DNA of 64,000 nt from Micromonospora sp. NBC_01796 (GCF_035917455.1 NZ_CP109078.1:6432001-6496000); one strand, 5' to 3'; shown: positions 43,078 to 52,119, numbered from the stretch's first letter. Numbers and translations: made by a program. The notes: generated by a model from the letters alone, not told the origin.

Positions 43078-44217
43078 GTGGCGGCAGGTGCGGAAGCGGA
43101 CGCGCGGGTTCGGTCACGGCTCGACGGGTTGCACGGGCTGCTGCTCCGCCTGGCCGGTCGACTGCCCGACGGACTGGTCGCGCAGGCCCGGCAGTGGTTG
43201 GCCGAGGGGAGATCGGTCGAGGTGGCGCAGGCGGTGGTCTTCGGCACGATCGCCGGTCGGGTCGCCGTCACCGAGGCGGACGTCAGCCTGCTCACCGGGG
43301 TGCTCGCCGACGCCGGTGAGGAGACCGAGGCGGTGGACGACGTACCGCGCGGGACTCCGGCGCCGATCCTGCACTACCGGTTGGCACCGTACGACCCGAC
43401 GGTGTCGGCGGAGCCCGGCGAGCGGGTGCCGTACCCGCCGAAGCCGACCGGGCGGTACGACGGGTCCGGCAGGCGCGATCCGGTCGACCTCGCGCTCACC
43501 GGGGCGGTACCCGAACGGGTCCCCGGCGTACGGGCGCTCTGGCGGGTCTGGTCGTTTCCGGACCGGGCCACCCGGTGGCCGCCGCCCCGCCGGATGTACC
43601 TGGTGCAGGTCATCGGCGACGGTGGCCCCGACCTGCCCGGCGTGGCCGCCGCGGCGCAGGCCGTGCTCCTCGCCGCGGGGGAGCGCGACCCACGGGTCGA
43701 GGTGTTCGCCGACCCGGGCGGGTTGCCCGAGTACCAGCGCACCGCCCTGGGTCGGGCCGCACTGCTCTGGGCCGCCGCGCCGCCACGGCCGATCCGGTTC
43801 GCCCGCGACGGGCACACCACCACCGGTCCGGGGCCCGGCGGCGACGGGGAGCGGCTCGACGCCGACGAACGGGACCGGGTGCTGGGCTACCTCGACTCGG
43901 GTACGCCGTTGCTGCTCACCCCGGACCGCGCCGAGGACCCGCTGGACCGGGCCCGGGGGCCGGTGGTGCCGACGAACGTCCGTACGGACGGGTCGTGGAT
44001 CTGGACCGACGCGGTCTCCTACCACCTCCGTGAGCACGGCCTGACCCCCGAGGAGGACCTGCTCGCACACGTTCGCCGCAACAATCACGTGATGCCCGAG
44101 GTGGACCCGGTCGAGTTGCACCGGGCACGGGCCGTACTCGACGCGCTCGCCTCGGGGGAGTCGGCGGTCGCCGGGGGGTCCGTACCGGGAACCCCGTTCG
44201 TACGCCTGTTCGATTGA
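43078..44217 (+). CDS. Unrecognised 379-aa soluble protein
   Basis: Function unknown. The N-terminal about 90 residues are helical (RSRLDGLHGLLLRLAGRL, WLAEGRSVEVAQAVVFGT, VTEADVSLLTGVLADAGEE). The middle holds a Pro-rich segment and an alpha/beta unit (RRMYLVQVIGDGG, with VAAAAQAVLLAAGERDPRVEVF). The C-terminal part has VRTDGSWIWTDAVSYHLREHG and VRRNNHVMPEVDPVELHRA, a compact domain ending the protein. There is no signal peptide or membrane segment. GGGGAGG six bases before GTG 43078 sets the start. Its position, divergent from the MinD-like gene, suggests it belongs to the same unknown process as the 724-residue protein. Confidence 0.65.
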   Translation: MAAGAEADARVRSRLDGLHGLLLRLAGRLPDGLVAQARQWLAEGRSVEVAQAVVFGTIAGRVAVTEADVSLLTGVLADAGEETEAVDDVPRGTPAPILHYRLAPYDPTVSAEPGERVPYPPKPTGRYDGSGRRDPVDLALTGAVPERVPGVRALWRVWSFPDRATRWPPPRRMYLVQVIGDGGPDLPGVAAAAQAVLLAAGERDPRVEVFADPGGLPEYQRTALGRAALLWAAAPPRPIRFARDGHTTTGPGPGGDGERLDADERDRVLGYLDSGTPLLLTPDRAEDPLDRARGPVVPTNVRTDGSWIWTDAVSYHLREHGLTPEEDLLAHVRRNNHVMPEVDPVELHRARAVLDALASGESAVAGGSVPGTPFVRLFD

Positions 44218-44234
44218 GGCGTACGCTGGCCGTC

Positions 44235-44867
44235 ATGGCGCACGGCGTTTACCAGCCATCGATGCTGGACACGGCACCCACGGCGAGCCTCGGCCGGCTG
44301 GCCGGGGCGATCCGGCGGCACGAGCTGACCCGTGGTGCCTGGGTCGACCACCTGCCCGGCTGGGTGCAGGGCTCCGACCTGGTGCTCGCCACGTTGCTGG
44401 ACGACGTCGACTGGCGGGCCGAGCGCCGCCGGATGTACGACGGGCAGGTCGACGTCCCCCGCCTGCTGCGCTGGTACGCCGGCCACGAGACGCTGCCGCA
44501 CCCGCTGCTGACCGAGGCCCGTCGCCGGCTCACCGCGCACTACGCCCCGGAACTGGGGGAGCCGTTCGTCACCGCCGGGATGTGCCTGTACCGCACCGGC
44601 CGGGACAGCGTGGCCTGGCACGGCGACACCCAGGGGCGGTCATCGCACCAGGACACCATGGTCGCGATCGTCTCCTTCGGCACGCCCCGCCCGCTGCTGC
44701 TGCGGCCGAAGGGCGGCGGGGCCAGCCTGCGTTTCCCGCTCGGGCACGGCGACCTCGTGGTGATGGGCGGCTCCTGCCAGCGCACCTGGGAACACGCGAT
44801 CCCGAAGACCGCCCGCCCGGTCGGGCCGAGGGTCAGCGTGCAGTTCCGCCCCGAGGGTGTCGCCTGA
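44235..44867 (+). CDS. AlkB-like 2-oxoglutarate/Fe(II) dioxygenase
   Basis: A 210-residue dioxygenase that would demethylate alkylated bases in DNA or RNA. The iron ligands are the HxD pair in AWHGD (about residue 128) and the distal His in TWEHAIPKTA. The 2-oxoglutarate Arg and substrate-side Arg are in VGPRVSVQFR. The strand before the metal site, MCLYRTGRDSVAWHGD, matches the AlkB N-x-Y-x-x-G-x-D-x-x-x-x-H-x-D pattern, with Met-Cys-Leu replacing the Asn position. ATG 44235 is chosen; a TTG at 44214 that overlaps the previous stop is possible. It follows the 379-residue gene closely and may share its transcript. Confidence 0.9.
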   Translation: MAHGVYQPSMLDTAPTASLGRLAGAIRRHELTRGAWVDHLPGWVQGSDLVLATLLDDVDWRAERRRMYDGQVDVPRLLRWYAGHETLPHPLLTEARRRLTAHYAPELGEPFVTAGMCLYRTGRDSVAWHGDTQGRSSHQDTMVAIVSFGTPRPLLLRPKGGGASLRFPLGHGDLVVMGGSCQRTWEHAIPKTARPVGPRVSVQFRPEGVA

Positions 44868-45021
44868 TCCTCAGTGGATGACGGCGCATTCGCGCCCATG
44901 CGGATCCGGAGCGATCGAACCTCAAGAATTGCTCAAGATCTTGCGTCATCAACTGAAGTCGATCATGATGGCCAGCACTGCTGTCCCTGATCAACTGCGC
45001 CTTCAACACCCTGGAGGTTCC

Positions 45022-47163
45022 ATGCGATACAGACGACCAACGGTAGCCGTCCTGTCCGGTCTACTCGTTGCCACCCTCGGTACCTTCACCGCCCCGGCGG
45101 CCGCGCTGGGTAGTCCGAACTCGACCCGGCTCACCGCCCTCGCCGCCGAGGAACCACACCAGGTACAGGGCCTCGCCGTCGCGCAGGCCGACGGTTTCGC
45201 GACGCTGACCTGGACCCCGGTTGCCGGCGCCACCGACTACCAGATCGAACGCACCCTGGTGGACGGCGGCGACGCCGCCACCGGTCCGGCCACCGTGGTC
45301 GGGGTCTGGCGCCCCAACCGACAGATCAACAACGAGAAGCCCACATTCGCCGACGCCGGATTCAACCCCGGCGACCGGTTCCAGTGGCGGGTACGGGCCC
45401 GGTTCGGCACCGAGGTCCAGCCGTACTCGCTGCCGGTCTCCGGCACCACCACGGCACCCTGGGGCGACCCGGCCGTGGCCGGTGAGAACCTGCGTACGCA
45501 GTGGGAGACCACCAAGGCCGCGCAGTACACCAGCGACGTCGACGAGTACGCGTACACGGCGGCCGTCGACGAGCTGAGCGAGCGGGTCCGGGTGGTGGAG
45601 ATCGGGCGTACCGTGCTCGGTCGGCCGATCAACATGTTCGTCATCGGCTACCCCACCCCGCCGGCCACCGCGGCGGCCGTCGCGGCGACCTCGCCCCTGT
45701 CGATCAACTGCAACGTGCACGGCGGCGAGCCGGGCGACCGCGAGGCGTGCCTGATCATGGCTCGCAAGCTCGCCTTCAGCAAGGATTCCCGCACGCTCGA
45801 CCTGCTGTCGCACACGACCGTGCTGATCGTCCCCACGATCAACGGTGACGGCCGGGCGGCCAACACCCGGGGCAACTCCACCGGGCAGGACCTCAACCGG
45901 GACTACTCGCTGATCCGCCAGCCGGAGACCTTCGCGTTCGTCCAGATGCTGCGCGAGTACCGGCCGGTGGCCGGGTACGACGGCCACGAGTTCGGCAACT
46001 CCAGCGCCGGTGACCTGCCGATGCTGCCGCCGCGGCACCAGAACGTGGCGACCTCGATCTTCAACGAGTCGCAGCACATGATCGAGGGCCACATGTACGA
46101 GCAGGGCGCCAAGGACGGCTGGTGGCCGTGCCCGTACGGGTGCGCCAACGGTGGCAACGTGGGCCTGGGCGAGGAGACCATCCTGCGCAACACCCTGGGC
46201 CTGAAGAACGTGGTGAACTCCCTGCTCGAGCTGCGCAGCTCCGGTGGCGCCACCCGCCCCGACGAGGGCAACACCGCCAACAACCGGCGGCGCAAGTCGT
46301 ACTCGGCGATGTGGACGTTCAACCAGTTCCTCGACTACCACCGGGCGAACCTGCCGGCGATCAAGCAGGCCCGGACCGAGGCGATCAAGTTCCAGACCTC
46401 GAACAGCAGCCGGATCGTGTTCCGGGGATCGCACCTGATCCCGGCCCACCCGGCACCGCACCCGGGGGAGAGCCCGCCGGTGGCCGACGCGCCCGGTCCG
46501 GACCAGATCCTGGACACCGCGCCGTGCGCGTACAAGCTCACCGAGGAGCAGTACAACGGGGCCCGTACGGACGGTCCCGGCGGCGTCGGCACCACTGTCG
46601 CCCAGCGCATCCGGGCGCACGGCTGGAAGGTCGTCAAGAGCGGTGACGCGTACTTCGTGCCGCTGAACCAGCCGGAGCGGGGTCTGATCCCGTTGCTGCT
46701 CGACGCCCAGGGCGCCGAGGAGTTCGTCGGCGGCGAGCGGGTCTACCCGACCGGCTCCGGCCGGTACAACGGTCCGCTGGTCGTCTCCGGCTTCACCTGT
46801 CTGGCCGACGGCACCGTGAACGGCCCGGTCACGGTCCGCCCCGGCGCGACCCTCGTCGCCACCGGGACCACCATCAACGGGCCGGTCAGCGCCGCCGGTG
46901 CGGCCGGTGTCTTCCTGACCGACAGCACCGTACGCGGTCCGGTTTCGATCTCGGGCACCACCGGTGCGGTCAACGTGGTCAACGTCAACGTCTCCGGCCC
47001 GGTCAGCCTCGCGGCCAACGGCACCGGCGTCGACGTGCCACTGCTGGCCGGCAATTCGGTCAACGGTCCGTTGAGCTGTGCCGGCAACAGCCCGGCGCCG
47101 ATCAACCTGAACCTCGCCAACACGGTGCAGGGTCCGAAGTCGGGCCAGTGCGCGGGGCTGTGA
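45022..47163 (+). CDS. Secreted M14 zinc carboxypeptidase with fibronectin-like and repeat domains
   Basis: A 713-residue exported metallopeptidase. After the signal peptide comes a fibronectin-III-like domain (about residues 40-140; LAVAQADGFATLTWTPVAGA in parts, FQWRVRARFG). The M14 domain follows with zinc ligands HGGEPGDREA (His and Glu) and the later His in VAGYDGHEFG; LNRDYS and the ATRPDEGN region are near the active site. The C-terminal about 125 residues are repeats around NGPV/RGPVS (46765-47150), looking like a beta-solenoid, closing with two cysteines. GGAGG before ATG 45022 is clear. It probably releases C-terminal residues from extracellular peptides. Confidence 0.87.
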   Translation: MRYRRPTVAVLSGLLVATLGTFTAPAAALGSPNSTRLTALAAEEPHQVQGLAVAQADGFATLTWTPVAGATDYQIERTLVDGGDAATGPATVVGVWRPNRQINNEKPTFADAGFNPGDRFQWRVRARFGTEVQPYSLPVSGTTTAPWGDPAVAGENLRTQWETTKAAQYTSDVDEYAYTAAVDELSERVRVVEIGRTVLGRPINMFVIGYPTPPATAAAVAATSPLSINCNVHGGEPGDREACLIMARKLAFSKDSRTLDLLSHTTVLIVPTINGDGRAANTRGNSTGQDLNRDYSLIRQPETFAFVQMLREYRPVAGYDGHEFGNSSAGDLPMLPPRHQNVATSIFNESQHMIEGHMYEQGAKDGWWPCPYGCANGGNVGLGEETILRNTLGLKNVVNSLLELRSSGGATRPDEGNTANNRRRKSYSAMWTFNQFLDYHRANLPAIKQARTEAIKFQTSNSSRIVFRGSHLIPAHPAPHPGESPPVADAPGPDQILDTAPCAYKLTEEQYNGARTDGPGGVGTTVAQRIRAHGWKVVKSGDAYFVPLNQPERGLIPLLLDAQGAEEFVGGERVYPTGSGRYNGPLVVSGFTCLADGTVNGPVTVRPGATLVATGTTINGPVSAAGAAGVFLTDSTVRGPVSISGTTGAVNVVNVNVSGPVSLAANGTGVDVPLLAGNSVNGPLSCAGNSPAPINLNLANTVQGPKSGQCAGL

Positions 47164-47200
47164 CCCGGCTCCACCGAGCACAATGACACACCGGTGAACC

Positions 47201-47241
47201 CGTGCCGGCGGGTCGGGTCCCACGCCCGGCCCGCCGGCACG
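47201..47241 (+). terminator. Terminator after the M14 gene
   Basis: A 17-bp stem (47201-47217 with 47225-47241, one T-G pair, core GCCGGCGGG) and a 7-base loop, 37 bases after the stop. Confidence 0.8.
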
Positions 47242-47267
47242 ACCGTACCGAGAGGCAGGAGATCATC

Positions 47268-47963
47268 GTGTCCGAGCCAACCGTTCCGCTCCGCAGCCAC
47301 GCCCGCCCGGCCCGGCGTACGGGCGGTGTCCGCCGGGTCACCGCGCTCCGGTCCGCCGGGCTGAGCCTCCTGCTGGTCCTTGCCGTCGCCGGCTGCACGA
47401 GCGCCGACGGCCGGGACACGGCGACAAGCGGCGACAGTACGGCGGTCGCGGTGACCGGGCCGCTGTGCGACGTGCTCCCCGCCGGCACCGATCCGGGCAA
47501 CCCGGCCTCGCTGGTCGGCGAACCGGTCGACGTGGCGTTGCAGTGGATTCCCGTGCTGACCACGTTCGAGTCCGCGCTGCGGGCGTCGGGCCTGGCCCCC
47601 GAACTGCGGGGCAGGACCGGCCTGACCATTCTCGCCCCGACCGACGACGCGTTCCTGGCCAAGTTCAACGAGGACACGCTCGACGCCCTGTTCATCGAGC
47701 GCAAGGACGACCTGCGAGCACTGATCGAGGCCCACCTCGTCGACGGATCGCACTCGCTGTCCGACCTGGTCGACGCCGGTACGGTGACCACCCTGGACGG
47801 GACGAAGGTCGAGGTCACCGCGTCCGGGACGATGGCCCGCGTCGCCGGGCAGGCGGACACCCTGTGCACCGACTACCGGGCCGGCAACGCCCGGATCCAC
47901 ATCATCAACAAGGTCCTCGGCAAACTCCCGACCGACGCCGACGGCCGGGGACACCGGGGCTGA
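47268..47963 (+). CDS. Fasciclin (FAS1) domain lipoprotein
   Basis: A 231-residue lipoprotein. The signal ends in the lipobox VAGC followed by TSADG. The FAS1 domain (about residues 75-228) shows the conserved H1 motif LTILAPTDDAFLAKF and the H2 region ARIHIINKVLGKLP near the C terminus, with the linking AHLVDGSHSLSDL. FAS1 proteins serve in adhesion or binding at the cell surface; MPT70-like mycobacterial proteins are related. AGGCAGGAG upstream of GTG 47268 gives the start. Single-domain form, no enzymatic motif. Confidence 0.88.
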   Translation: MSEPTVPLRSHARPARRTGGVRRVTALRSAGLSLLLVLAVAGCTSADGRDTATSGDSTAVAVTGPLCDVLPAGTDPGNPASLVGEPVDVALQWIPVLTTFESALRASGLAPELRGRTGLTILAPTDDAFLAKFNEDTLDALFIERKDDLRALIEAHLVDGSHSLSDLVDAGTVTTLDGTKVEVTASGTMARVAGQADTLCTDYRAGNARIHIINKVLGKLPTDADGRGHRG

Positions 47964-48022
47964 CCAGCGCTGGGATCGGCCCCGGCGGGTGTAGTTCGGC
48001 TCCCGGTGGGTAGGGGGAGAGC

Positions 48023-48328
48023 ATGAAAACCACCTGGAAGCCGCACGAGGAGCACGGCACGCTGTCCAGCAAGACGAAGCGGGAGCTGCCGGATTCGGTC
48101 TTCGCCTTTCCCGACAAGCGCAAGGAGCCGCTGGTCGACGCCGGCCACGTACGCAACGCGGTGGCCCGGTTCGACCAGGTCCAGGGCGTCACCGACGCCG
48201 AGCGGGAGCAGGCCTTCGCCAACATCCGCGCCGCCGCGAAGCACTACGGCGTCGACATGGCCGAAACCAACTGGCGCGAACTCGGCAAGCTGCCGCACAC
48301 CCCGAACCCGGCCCACAGCCGAGGCTGA
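48023..48328 (+). CDS. Small DUF6582-like protein
   Basis: A 101-residue soluble protein of unknown function. The order LPDSVFAFPDKRKEPLVDAGHVRNAVARFDQVQGV (given here only as landmarks LPDSVFAFP and HVRNAVARFDQV), then DAEREQAFANIRAAAKHYGVD and NWREL, matches small conserved actinobacterial proteins often labelled DUF6582 and near helicase or phage-protein fragments. Highly charged, helical, with no cysteines. GGGGGAGAGC before ATG 48023 is a good ribosome site. It is convergent with cbtA and a hairpin lies between them. Confidence 0.75.
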   Translation: MKTTWKPHEEHGTLSSKTKRELPDSVFAFPDKRKEPLVDAGHVRNAVARFDQVQGVTDAEREQAFANIRAAAKHYGVDMAETNWRELGKLPHTPNPAHSRG

Positions 48329-48361
48329 CTCTTCCGGGCGCGGGCGATCCGGCTCCGGTCC

Positions 48362-48393
48362 CCGCTCGACGGGTTTTCACACCCGCCGAGCGG
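48362..48393. terminator. Bidirectional hairpin between DUF6582-like gene and cbtA
   Basis: CCGCTCG / CGAGCGG outer stem and CGGGT / ACCCG inner stem, one mismatch between them, 6-base loop, in the gap between convergent genes. Confidence 0.65.
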
Positions 48394-48417
48394 AGTCGAC
48401 CGTGTCCGTTTCCGGCG

Positions 48418-49206
48418 TCAGACCGTGACCGTCTCGCCGACGCCGCGTCGGGCGGCGACGGCGCGTACCCGGCGTTCGGTCAGGGCGCCGAACAGCAGCC
48501 CGAGGGTGGCCCAGGTGACGAACTGGGTGCCGAGCGAGGCCAGCCGGAACTCCCACAGCACCAGGGCAGGGAAGCCGTCGGGGACCTCGTTGATCGACGG
48601 GAGCGCGAGCTGTACGACGGTGATGAACACCGCGTACGCGCCGACCGCCAGCAGGGTGGCGTTCCATGCCCCGTACTGCGGGTGCAGCCAGCGACCGAGG
48701 TAGAGGGCGAGCAGCCCGGCGGCGACCGCGATCACGATCATGAGGAAGTACAGGACGGTCCGTTGGCCGAGGGTGTCCGGGTTACCGGTGGCCGGCGGGT
48801 TGGCCGGGTACTTCAGGAACGGCACCAGGGCCACCGTGACGAAGCCGGCGAGTCCGACCAGAGCGGCGGTGGCACGGGGTGAGAACCGTCCGATCCGGCC
48901 GTACGCGACCGCGAAGGCGAGCGCGAACAGGCCGCCGAGCGCCACCCCGTACACCAGGGCGGCGGTGGCCAGCCCGATGGTGCTCTGCACGGTGCGGCTG
49001 ACCAGCTCGGGTTCGGCGGCGTCGGTGTGTGCGGCATCGGCCGCACCGTGTGACGCGGCGTGGGCGGCGGCACCGGCGGCGGACTCGAAGTCGATGGCCT
49101 GCCCGACCGGTCCCTCACCGAACAGGGTGGCGAACAGGTACGCGGCGACACCGGCGGCGAGGCCGACCAGCATCCCACGGATCAGTAGTGAGCGAGCGGA
49201 GAGCAC
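48418..49206 (-). CDS. cbtA: Cobalt transporter CbtA-like membrane protein
   Basis: A 262-residue membrane protein of the CbtA family, proposed to import cobalt for cobalamin synthesis together with CbtB. About six helices are seen. The first pair is SLLIRGMLVGLAAGVAAYLFA, read as one helix with the family RGMLVGLxAG phrase. A His/Ala/Asp-rich external loop (HAASHGAADAAHTDAAEPE) could bind metal. Later family phrases are YGRIGRFSPR, FLKYPANPPATGNPDTL and WEFRLASLGTQ. GTG 49206 gives the natural start 17 bases after cbtB; a much longer upstream frame is unlikely. The whole unit is downstream of a cobalamin riboswitch. Confidence 0.92.
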   Translation of the reverse strand: MLSARSLLIRGMLVGLAAGVAAYLFATLFGEGPVGQAIDFESAAGAAAHAASHGAADAAHTDAAEPELVSRTVQSTIGLATAALVYGVALGGLFALAFAVAYGRIGRFSPRATAALVGLAGFVTVALVPFLKYPANPPATGNPDTLGQRTVLYFLMIVIAVAAGLLALYLGRWLHPQYGAWNATLLAVGAYAVFITVVQLALPSINEVPDGFPALVLWEFRLASLGTQFVTWATLGLLFGALTERRVRAVAARRGVGETVTV

Positions 49207-49223
49207 GTGGGTGTCCGGCCGGC

Positions 49224-49451
49224 TCAGTGGCAGGGGAAACCGAGCAGGTGGCGTCCGTCGTGGACGAACTCGTGCACCGTTTCGCCGGAGATCAGCGAGG
49301 TCACACCCTGTTCGGCGCCGACGAAGTAGAGCAGCACGACCGCCAGCACCGCGCCGAAGATCGCCCAGGGGAGGATCTGGCGCAGCGGGATCGGTGCCGG
49401 CATCGGCACGGTCACGGCGGTCGGGGTCGGCAGTGCGGATACGTTTGCCAT
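49224..49451 (-). CDS. cbtB: Cobalt transporter CbtB-like subunit
   Basis: A 75-residue protein with a single membrane helix (ILPWAIFGAVLAVVLLYFVGAEQG) and a short C-terminal tail rich in His, VHEFVHDGRHLLGFPCH, which is the CbtB hallmark and may bind cobalt. GAGGAGG seven bases before ATG 49451 sets the start; an upstream ATG-like codon at 49481 would run into the riboswitch region. First gene of the cbtB-cbtA operon. Confidence 0.92.
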   Translation of the reverse strand: MANVSALPTPTAVTVPMPAPIPLRQILPWAIFGAVLAVVLLYFVGAEQGVTSLISGETVHEFVHDGRHLLGFPCH

Positions 49452-49491
49452 GGCAAACCTCCTCGGGATCACGCGTCCCATAGTGGTATCC

Positions 49492-49590
49492 GTGACGGTG
49501 GAGGGTCTGACTTCCGGACTGCCGCACGGCGGAGAACGGTTACAGTGGCGCGACCGTGCCGGGATCTCACCGGCTTCCTCCCACCATCAC
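49492..49590 (-). promoter_or_regulatory. Cobalamin (B12) riboswitch upstream of cbtB
   Basis: Read on the minus strand from 49590 to 49492. The closing stem P1 pairs GTGATGGTGG with CCACCGTCAC (ten pairs, one T-G). Inside are GAGGAAGCCGGTGAGATCC, the B12 box GCCACTGTAA (49549-49540) and the late AAGTCAGACC (49513-49504), in the order of the cobalamin aptamer. It ends 40 bases before the cbtB start, so it could hide the ribosome site when B12 is bound. Confidence 0.92.
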
Positions 49591-49695
49591 GCTGTGGACC
49601 GGACGCTACGGGCGGCGGCGCCGGGGTGTCAACCTGCGCGAGCATCGTGTGCGCCACGTCCGACACCATCCATGGCGAGGAGATCGACACCGGCG

Positions 49696-50265
49696 ATGAC
49701 GACCCGACTGATCCTGATCGCGCACGCGCCGACGGCGGCGGTCCGCCGGGCCGCCTTCCCGGCCGACGAACCGTTGGACCCGCACGGGTTGGCCGATGCC
49801 ACGGCCGCCGCCGGCTCACTGCCCCGGTTCGACGCCGTGCTCTGCGCCCCGGCCCGTCGGTGCGTCGAGACCGCCGTCGCGCTGGGCCTGGTTCCGACGG
49901 TCGACGAGGGGCTGCGAGACGGTGATCTCGGTCGCTGGGCCGGGAGCACGCTCGACCGGGTCGCGGCCGACGAGCCGGACGCGGTGGCCGCCTGGCTGAC
50001 CGACCCGGCCGCCGCGCCGCACGGTGGGGAGAGCCTCGCCGACCTGCTCGCCCGGACCGGCGACTGGCTGCGTGACCTGGACGGCTCCACCCGTACGGTG
50101 GTCGCGGTCACCCATCCGATGGTGATCCGGGCGCTGGTGGTCACCGCGATCGCGGCGACACCCACCTCGTTCTGGCGGATCGACATCTCCCCGCTCACCC
50201 GTACCGTGTTGCGCGGGGGCGCGGACCGGTGGAGCCTGCGCGGTCTGTCCGAGCCGCTGGACTGA
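49696..50265 (+). CDS. Histidine phosphatase superfamily protein without the RHG arginine
   Basis: A 189-residue phosphoglycerate-mutase-like protein. The catalytic His is in LILIAHAPTAAVRRAAFP, but the normal R-H-G triplet reads A-H-A: the first phosphate-binding Arg is Ala. The second active-site His is kept in VTHPMVIRAL, and an internal ETAVALGL segment matches the family. ATG 49696 follows GAGGAG by some distance. The gene is divergent from cbtB, and family members beside cbtAB are often linked to cobalamin metabolism (CobC-like), but the altered motif leaves activity open. Confidence 0.82.
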   Translation: MTTRLILIAHAPTAAVRRAAFPADEPLDPHGLADATAAAGSLPRFDAVLCAPARRCVETAVALGLVPTVDEGLRDGDLGRWAGSTLDRVAADEPDAVAAWLTDPAAAPHGGESLADLLARTGDWLRDLDGSTRTVVAVTHPMVIRALVVTAIAATPTSFWRIDISPLTRTVLRGGADRWSLRGLSEPLD

Positions 50266-50274
50266 CCTGCGCCG

Positions 50275-52110
50275 CTATTCCGCGAGGGTGTCCAGGATCT
50301 GCTGGCCGTACTTCGCCAACTTGTTCTCTCCGACGCCGCTGACCCGGCCGAGGTCGGCCAGGGTGGCCGGCACATCGGTCGCGATCTGGCGCAGGGTCGC
50401 GTCGTGGAAGATGACGTACGCCGGCACGCCCTGCTCCTTGGCGGTCGCGCCCCGCCAGGCCCGGAGCCGCTCGAACAGCGGGGCGGCGGCCGGCGACAGT
50501 TCGGCGGCCGGGGCTCCGGCACCGCGGGGCTTGGCGCCGCGGGAGGTGGCGGTCCGCTCCGGTTCGCGTCGCATCATCACCGTACGTCGCCGACCGAGCA
50601 CCTCCGCGCTGGCCTCGGTGAGCACCAGCGTGCCGTACTCGCCCTCGACCGCGAGCAGTCCCTGGGCCAGCAGGGCTCGGACCACCCCGCGCCATTCGGC
50701 CTCGCGCAGCTCGGCGCCGATCCCGAACACGGTCAGCTCGTCGTGGCCGTGCTGGGCGACCTTCTCCGTCTTGCGGCCGAGCAGGATGTCGATCGACTGG
50801 CCGGCACCGAACTTCTGGTTCCGCTCGCGGTGCAGCCGGAGCACGGTGGAGAGGAGCTTCTGGGCCGGGATGGTGGCGTCCCACGACTGCGGCGGGGTGA
50901 GGCAGGTGTCGCAGTTGCCGCACGGCTCGCTCTGCTGGCCGAAGTAGGCGAGCACCCGGACCCGCCGGCACTCCACCGTCTCGCAGAGGGCCAGCATGGC
51001 GTCGAGGTGCCCGGCGAGCATCCGGCGGTGCGCGGCGTCCCCCTCGGAGCCGTCGATCATCTTGCGTTGCTGGACCACGTCCTGCAGCCCGTACGCGAGC
51101 CAGGCGGTCGACGGCAACCCGTCCCGTCCGGCCCGGCCGGTCTCCTGGTAGTAGCCCTCGACGGACTTGGGCAGGTCGAGGTGGGCGACAAAGCGTACGT
51201 CGGGCTTGTCGATGCCCATGCCGAACGCGATCGTGGCCACCATCACCAGGCCGTCCTCGCGCAGGAAGCGCTTCTGGTTCGCGGCCCGGGTCGAGGAGTC
51301 CAGCCCGGCGTGGTACGGCAGTGCGGCGATGCCGTTGCCGACCAGGAACTCGGCGGTCTTGTCCACCGAGGCCCGGGACAGGCAGTAGACGATCCCGGCG
51401 TCACCGGGGTGTTCGGTGCGCAGCAGGTCGAGGAGCTGCTTGCGCGGTTCCTGCTTGGCCACGATCCGGTACTGGATGTTCGGCCGGTCGAAGCTCGCCA
51501 CGAAGTGCCGGGCGTTCTCCAGGTTGAGCCGGGTGGCGATCTCGGCGTGGGTGGCCGGGGTCGCGGTCGCGGTCAGCGCGATCCGGGGTACGGTCGGCCA
51601 CCGCTCGTGCAGCATCGACAACGCCAGGTAGTCGGGCCGGAAGTCGTGACCCCACTGGGCCACACAGTGCGCCTCGTCGATGGCGAACAGGGCGATCCTG
51701 CCCCGGTCCAGCAGCCCGATCGTGCCGCCGGAGCCGAGCGCCTCCGGGGCCAGGTAGAGCAGGTCCAGCTCGTTGGCGAGGAAGGCCGCCTCCACCTGCC
51801 GCCGGGCGGCGTAGTCCTGGCTGGAGTTGATGAACCCGGCCCGTACCCCGAGGTTGGTCAGGGCGTCGACCTGGTCCTGCATCAGCGCGATGAGCGGCGA
51901 GACGACCACCGCGACACCCTCGCGGACCAGCGCCGGGATCTGGTAGCAGAGCGACTTCCCGCCGCCGGTCGGCATCAGTACGAGCGCGTCCCCGCCGCCG
52001 ACCACCTGGTCGATGATCTCCTGCTGGTTGCCCCGGAAGGCGTCGTAGCCGAAGACCCGCCGGAGCACCTGCAACGAATCCGTGGTCCGCACCTGCGTCG
52101 GGGAAGCCAT
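50275..52110 (-). CDS. recQ: RecQ-type DNA helicase with HRDC domain
   Basis: A 611-residue ATP-dependent 3'-5' DNA helicase acting in recombination and repair. Walker A is [16 protein letters not shown], the DEAH box with aromatic loop is [16 protein letters not shown], and motif VI is [10 protein letters not shown]. The RecQ zinc site is C-R-R-V-R...C-G-N-C-D-T-C. A winged-helix domain and a C-terminal HRDC domain ([20 protein letters not shown] split) complete the standard RecQ build. It starts nine bases after the second RecQ gene ends, so the two helicases form one operon. Confidence 0.95.
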   Translation of the reverse strand: MASPTQVRTTDSLQVLRRVFGYDAFRGNQQEIIDQVVGGGDALVLMPTGGGKSLCYQIPALVREGVAVVVSPLIALMQDQVDALTNLGVRAGFINSSQDYAARRQVEAAFLANELDLLYLAPEALGSGGTIGLLDRGRIALFAIDEAHCVAQWGHDFRPDYLALSMLHERWPTVPRIALTATATPATHAEIATRLNLENARHFVASFDRPNIQYRIVAKQEPRKQLLDLLRTEHPGDAGIVYCLSRASVDKTAEFLVGNGIAALPYHAGLDSSTRAANQKRFLREDGLVMVATIAFGMGIDKPDVRFVAHLDLPKSVEGYYQETGRAGRDGLPSTAWLAYGLQDVVQQRKMIDGSEGDAAHRRMLAGHLDAMLALCETVECRRVRVLAYFGQQSEPCGNCDTCLTPPQSWDATIPAQKLLSTVLRLHRERNQKFGAGQSIDILLGRKTEKVAQHGHDELTVFGIGAELREAEWRGVVRALLAQGLLAVEGEYGTLVLTEASAEVLGRRRTVMMRREPERTATSRGAKPRGAGAPAAELSPAAAPLFERLRAWRGATAKEQGVPAYVIFHDATLRQIATDVPATLADLGRVSGVGENKLAKYGQQILDTLAE

Positions 52111-52119
52111 CCGGGGAGT

